From assembly GCA_022661535.1 (NCBI GenBank), contig JAKULF010000005.1:3658001-3722000 (forward strand): a stretch of 64,000 bases of DNA. Direction: 5' to 3'. The notes under the pieces were generated by a model. The model was given only the letters and a program-made list of their open reading frames with translations, searched no databases and was not told the DNA's origin. Numbering within the stretch: position 1 is the stretch's first letter; each line of letters opens with the position of its first letter. A program made the position numbers and the translations under genes. Shown here one piece after another: positions 58,945 through 64,000 of this stretch. This DNA comes from Eutypa lata (lineage: Eukaryota > Ascomycota > Sordariomycetes > Xylariales > Diatrypaceae).

Positions 58945-61505
58945 CTGGCTATTGTTGCAAATGGTAGTAAGTTCGGGAATGCTGGAGCCCCAGGCAGAGC
59001 TTAGGAGGTTCGCGCGAGAAGTCTCGGCGACTAGTAGGTCCCAGAATCAGCATCAGCATCTGAGTTGGATGGAAATTATGAGGGTGCGGGGTAGTTTAGG
59101 GAAGAACTGAATGGTGGAAATTATATGAATATAGTAAATAGAAAAGCATAAAGCTGAGAAAGAAATTGATAGTTTTTCCTCAGTTTATTAGAATTAAAAA
59201 TAAAAAAAGTGCTCTCTCTTTTCGAGGTGCAACAAGAAGCATAGAAACCCCCGTGTCATCGAGGTAGGTAAGTAGCTTTGATGATTTGCAACAAAATGAT
59301 GCAGGCAAGTGGGCTTTTGGAGAAGCTCTCCGGTACTTTTTTTAGAGATGGACTAGGGGTTAGGCTACATACGTACCTATGGAGGTAGGTCACTACAGCT
59401 GGCTGAGCTGGGTAAGTAGCTGTGCTGGGCTGCCCGGCTGCTGGGTAGGGGGCGTTCAATTTGGTGCTAAGTGGGGGTGGGGCAGTTCCAAAGTGGTTCA
59501 CTCAGCCCGGGTACCTACAAATAAATATCTTATAGGACAGGCATACGCCGGGCGGTTGTAGCTCGTAGACTTTGCCTTAGTCTGTCGCCTGGTTTGTGGG
59601 TATGTGAATCAACGGGGTGGGTAGGCAACCGTCTTTCGGTCTAGGTATATTAACAGGTAGGCTGTAGGCAAGCACGTAGAAGAAAAGGTATCTGAGATCT
59701 CCCCGGTGTGCTTGAGAAAGAAAGGCTGCAGAACGATTAAGACATAGGTAAATAGATTACTCTTGCCTTCTATTGACCGTCAACAAAGCCAGAGTGTACG
59801 CAGGATTGGTCGATGAATGGAAATGAAGAACTAAGGTAAGTTGTAAATATGTAGGTAGGCACAGTAGTGTGGGTTGTCGACAATTGAAGGGAGAGGTCAG
59901 GTAGTCAAGTGGTGGAAGGCAAAGCCAGTCATAGCTATGTGCCTACGTATTGTACCCATGTACCTAAGTACCTACGTATACGTACACGTATGATGAGTAA
60001 ATTCACCAATTAACAATCCAGTCAATTCACAGCATTGAGTATTAAACAGTACGAACCTTAGATGCACTAAATGGGCTCTTAGAATTCCCGAATTCCCACC
60101 TTTGCTCTATAGCATAATTACAAGGTGGACAAATTCAAATATCAGGGTCCAACATACCTATTATCAACCTAGTTCTAATAACATACAAGATGATCAGATC
60201 CTAGCAGCCCTAACTGTCATACTATACTAGTAAGTATGTGGAGAAATGCTAGGTATGTAGCTATATATATTTGAGAGATTGTTAAGAGCTTAACAGTTAT
60301 GTCCTTTACTGGCAACTATCTAGATAGTTCGCATTTGTTCTCTTTATAGAGGTCTACCTCTAATTACCTGCTGTGCCTACCCAGGGTAGTTAGCAGTTTA
60401 GAAGATAAAGTCCAGTGTTGCTATGGGTAAGGTGCATGCATGGCCTTAGTATGCAGATAGGCACCATAGCTCCTTTTTCTTACCTGCACCTCCCATATCA
60501 GAATTGGAAGGATTCCAATAACGGCATAGCATTATAACGAGCCTCATTATAATATATATATGTATGTATATACGCTTACGTTATACCTATACAACTTTGG
60601 TGGGATAAGCCTTCAAAGATACAGTAACTCCAAAGAGCCTCAAATGTTTCTTATCCAAAATATTGAGAACCAAGACATTCACCAGCCCCACTACGTTCAT
60701 GTCATAGGCTGTCGGGGACAAAGCTGAGCCGCCAGACCCCAAGATGCATACATAGCTCAAGTTGTTAACGTTCACGTAGGAGACCTTGTAGGAAAAAAAT
60801 TCACATGTTGATGCAATATCTTTCAATGTCAATAAAACCACTGTCCACTGTTAGGTCTTAAAGTAAGATGTATGCATGTTTTCAAGTGAATAATCTTCTA
60901 GTCTTGTAGTTTAGGTAATTAACACAGCTTCCATAGCTACGTCATTATTAATCAACATAAGCTCGGGGTTGAAACGTTGACTCGTCGGCCTTCAGAAGCT
61001 TACCCAAGGTGCAGGTACCTAGTCAGGTACAGTACATTAGCCAGGGTAGTTTACCAGGCACTGATTCACATGTGCAGCCTCCTGGAAGGTATTATTCAAT
61101 GCACTAGACATGTCCATTTCTAAGGTCAGAGCTATGACCACATGCATTTGATTTACACTTACTCCATACATACCATTCATTTTTTTTACCTAAGGTACAT
61201 GTATGTATGCTTAGAATTGGGCTAAGTGCATAATCGTTATTATCCAATTTTAGTTGGCATTTCATTCATTATTCAATTCCAGGTGGCTTTACTTCACCGG
61301 TTCGAATGAAGACCTAGAAGACGACGATGGAAAAATGATTTATGAAGTCATCGTACCCTCGTCCTTGCACTAAGTACCCTTGTACCTAGTAATAAACTAC
61401 AGGTTCCTAGAGAGGGTACTTAGAGAGAAAATTCGAGTCTGCAGCCCAAACCATCAATTCCACACATCTAAAGTTGCCATTCATGCCTACCAAGTATTAC
61501 AGAAG
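58945..61505. other. Intergenic spacer
   Basis: 2.6 kb, no supported gene. Upstream region of the ubiquitin hydrolase with TAGGTA/TACCTA words at 59262-59275, 59360-59395 and 59850-59980. A minus-strand open frame at 60838-60587 has mildly protein-like composition (SYVNVNNLSYVCILGSGGSA) but no ATG and no family I can name. Confidence 0.5.
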
Positions 61506-62414
61506 ATGGATAAAAAGAAGAGATTACTTTACCAACTTGACACGCCATATTCTACAGTCTCGTGGTAAGCTTGTGGAAGAGTCAACAGGATTGGAAGACT
61601 TTGCTAACAGTGGCTCATAGGCCGGTGATAGCTCTTGAAGATCAAGATACAATATTAGAACTTCTATGCAGGTAAGTCACACTGGTTTCGAGATATGCTA
61701 GATATTCCTTACACCTACGATATAGCCAGCCATGCTCTAGAAGACTGGGCTGCGGGCCACCAACAAATAAGCACGATCCTAACCAAGCTCCATAGCCTAC
61801 TTGCTCCTTTAGGACAATATCGAGCGCAGCATATCAATATATCTAAGGGTCGCCGAGACAAGAAACGGAAGCGCAAAGAGTCTAAAGAATCAATCAAGCC
61901 TACATCTCCTCTTCCAGCTCCGCCTGCTCCAGAGCTCCGATCGTATGTAGATGTTGGCCTGTCCACCATTACCCGGAGTCTGCAGGAGTCTGCAGAAAAG
62001 GGCCAAACCAAGATTTTATCAGACGACCAGGTCGCCGAAGACTGCCCAGCGTGCCCATACTCAACTATATTCGTAGCCCGGTCTGGACAGCCAAACGTCC
62101 TCAACACTCATCTACCACAAATGGTTGCAGTAGCTTCCAAGGCTCACCCTAGACAATTACCCATCCGCCTAGTTGGACTCTCCAAGGCTTGTGAAGAGCG
62201 TCTGTCGCTGTCGCTGGGCATTCCCCGTGTATCTTGCATTGCGATTCATCATAACGCTCCCAACTCCAAACCTTTGGTGGATTTTACTCAAGAGCATGTC
62301 CCTATCGTTGATATACAGTGGTTAGAAGAGGCAGGGAAGGCTGAGCACCGAGAAACTAAAATCAACAGTATACAGACTAGTATAGGCATTAAGAAGCAAA
62401 CCATTCGTACTTAA
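61506..62414 (+). CDS. RNase P/MRP protein subunit Pop3-like
   Basis: Protein subunit of nuclear RNase P and RNase MRP, which process tRNA and rRNA precursors. Three exons: 61506-61564, 61621-61671 and 61796-62414. Phases fit and give 242 residues. The spliced N-terminus reads KKRLLYQLDTPYSTVSWPVI, then ALEDQDTILELLC and SLLAPLGQYR, followed by a Lys/Arg-rich segment (RRDKKRKRKESKES) and VGLSTITRSLQ, a pattern I associate with fungal Pop3. The later VGLSKACEERLSLSLGIPRV resembles the L7Ae/Alba-type binding fold. Splices are supported because each joint restores the motif: exon 2 to 3 rebuilds C-SLLAPLG. The third exon's frame stays open upstream through the intron, so that part is not coding. 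Confidence 0.78.
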
Positions 62415-63823
62415 ATAATCCACAGATATTGAGAAGGCAACACTTGACCTGCCTGTTTTCACAACCGTGTAAACTTCATATCGTGATTTGATTATGGTAG
62501 AAGGTGGCATTTGCCAGATCTCTCTTCGTTTGACTTTCTCCTAAACTCGTAGATAGGGGCTAGAGAAAATAACCAATATTTCCAGAAGCAAATTGTCCTC
62601 GAAATCTTGTCTGATGCCCTTTGTAAATGTATTACTCTCGACTGAATCAGTAGATGCTTAATGATATTGTTCTCAACTCCTTTGGTAAATTCTAGTAAGT
62701 TCACTATAATACAGTGGAACAGAAAGTAGTAAAAGAGAGTCCTGTCCTTTGCTGCCTGGTACCTAATTCTCTACCTACACCACTTGGCCCTAAATGCTTT
62801 CTATCTATAATAATTCTACATACAGTTGATACCCTGATGTCCCTTTTCAAATTAATAGACGCTACAGCTATTGTGTCCACGGTTCAATGTCGGCATGGAA
62901 TAGAAGGGAGAGAGTGTACCGAGGCGACAGATAGCAGTTGCCTTGCCAAAAATCAACCTGAGTCCTACCTTCCAAGGAGTAAAAGGCCTACATACCTTAA
63001 GTACTTACTTAGGAGGGAACCGAAGGACTCTATCAGTTATCCTCTCGCAACAGGGTTTTCATTTTAATTTTCTGCAAATTAATTTGTTCACCTCCCCACC
63101 TCCACCACTTGACAAGTTGGAAGTGAAACTACATCTACCAGCCTCTGCAAATACACAAACAAAAATCCCTTCCTTCTCATCAGAATTCCGTCATCATCAT
63201 ACATCTTTGCCCTCACTCCTCTATCATAGAAGTCATTTTCCCTTGGAGAGTTTCTGACTGAGAGAGGGGGTCCCCCCAGGCATCACTTGGAGATATTCCT
63301 TGTTGCCGACCGCGACATAATTCCCTTCCACCTTTGGAATATAACCCTACACTCCTCCTAAGAGCACTCGTAGATAGTTCCTCTCTTGTAGAGGCATCTG
63401 AGCCTGTTTTTAGGGATACAAAACAAGCCGGTGTTTCTCAGCCCTGACTACCTTACTGGTATCTCAACTATTGTCTTTTCCAGACTCTCTTCCCCCAACA
63501 CAAACCAGAGTGAACAAAACAATCTTGCCAACCTTCACAGACACTTTGCGATACACCAGATCGCTATTTACTTGTCACATACAAGACAATCCCGTTGGTT
63601 ACATTGGATTATCTCTAAGTAGCCAACATCAACATAGACGCTGATAATCTTTGCATGTAAGCAAGCAATACATTCTCCGATAACAGTATTTAGAGATTAA
63701 CATCTTGCTACAGTCAAGCTACGCAAGTTGTATTTGTTGACTTGTCACCTCAGTTTGATAGCGAAGGGGTGATCGGATTACACATATATTGTGATTCAGC
63801 CATCCCCGGTCTCGCATTTCAGG
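62415..63823. other. Intergenic spacer and possible 5' UTR
   Basis: 1.4 kb, no supported gene. The last part (63080-63700) is C/T-rich, as often seen in fungal promoters and leaders. A CATTTCAG acceptor-like site precedes the next ATG by two bases, so a leader intron may end there. Confidence 0.5.
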
Positions 63824-64000
63824 ATGGATAATAAAAAGGAATCGGTGGTGGATTGGGAGGCGATCAAGGAGATGCAACGATCACGCCGAAATAATTACTC
63901 AGAAGAGCCGATGCACCAAGCAGCAGATAGAGGCAACGCGCCTCGAGGACAGAGGGGCCGGGGACCATCCCACCAAGGACGGCGCAGCTTGAGACCAACC
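63824..64000 (+). CDS. Arg/Gly-rich protein, 5' part (partial)
   Basis: Open frame from ATG to the window edge, 59 codons. It starts MDNKKESVVDWEAIKEMQRS and becomes rich in Arg, Gly and Gln (PRGQRGRGPSHQGRR), the composition of RGG-type RNA-binding or disordered regions. No family can be named from this piece. The start is plausible: the leader upstream is C/T-rich and the ATG lies in a GGATGG context. Confidence 0.55.
   Translation, partial: MDNKKESVVDWEAIKEMQRSRRNNYSEEPMHQAADRGNAPRGQRGRGPSHQGRRSLRPT

Overview
The window looks like a stretch of a filamentous ascomycete chromosome (Pezizomycotina, most likely Sordariomycetes). The grounds are short GT..AG introns of about 55-240 nt, the gene families present (GH7 cellulase, fungal rhodopsin-domain membrane protein, acuF-like C2H2 protein, DUF7580/HeLo-like protein, HNH_2 protein remnant, LDB19-type arrestin, RNase P Pop3), and wide intergenic spacers rich in TAGGTA/TACCTA words and microsatellites. 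No bacterial operons, CRISPR arrays or phage genes are present. Exon structures were rebuilt by hand from splice signals, phase and family resemblance; none is transcript-confirmed.

Layout. 1-732: 3' end of a GH7 cellobiohydrolase. 4473-6142: LDB19-type arrestin adapter with three PPxY motifs. 7484-7576: intron-containing tRNA-Val. 8900-11305: intronless GH94 phosphorylase, best read as cellobionic acid phosphorylase. 12447-17073: a divergent pair, a DUF7580/HeLo-like gene and a gene joining acuF-like zinc fingers, a PHD finger and a Sin3-type PAH domain. 17788-18537: intronless HAD-IIB hydrolase. 18893-19331: HNH nuclease relic. 20302-22452: GTPBP1-type GTPase. 22453-25714: repeat-rich spacer.

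25715-27918: cytochrome P450. 28886-31903: PF12044/jacalin protein whose zinc-peptidase site is destroyed. 32227-32407: tRNA-like element with two B boxes. 33109-34193: astacin-like protease gene broken by one in-frame TAG. 36930-38048: UbiA-family enzyme. 40141-40758: putative membrane protein whose promoter region is duplicated in inverted orientation at about 41.3 kb. 41878-43311: rhodopsin-domain protein. 44605-45738: unknown multipass membrane protein. 48951-49959: fucose-lectin-like protein. 50953-58944: giant ubiquitin hydrolase (USP9X/USP34 type). 61506-62414: Pop3. 63824-64000: start of an Arg/Gly-rich protein cut by the window edge.

Functional reading. The first 11 kb carries two steps of cellulose use: GH7 releases cellobiose outside the cell, and GH94 would phosphorolyse its oxidised form, cellobionate, inside. 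The arrestin (adapter for ubiquitylation), the ubiquitin hydrolase, the GTPase and Pop3 are housekeeping. The stretch from 25 to 45 kb is accessory in character: P450, UbiA enzyme and membrane proteins mixed with broken genes and a duplicated promoter. No new defence-type system could be demonstrated. The most unusual items are the PHD-PAH fusion gene beside a HeLo-like gene, the dead-site peptidase, and the inverted promoter duplication.
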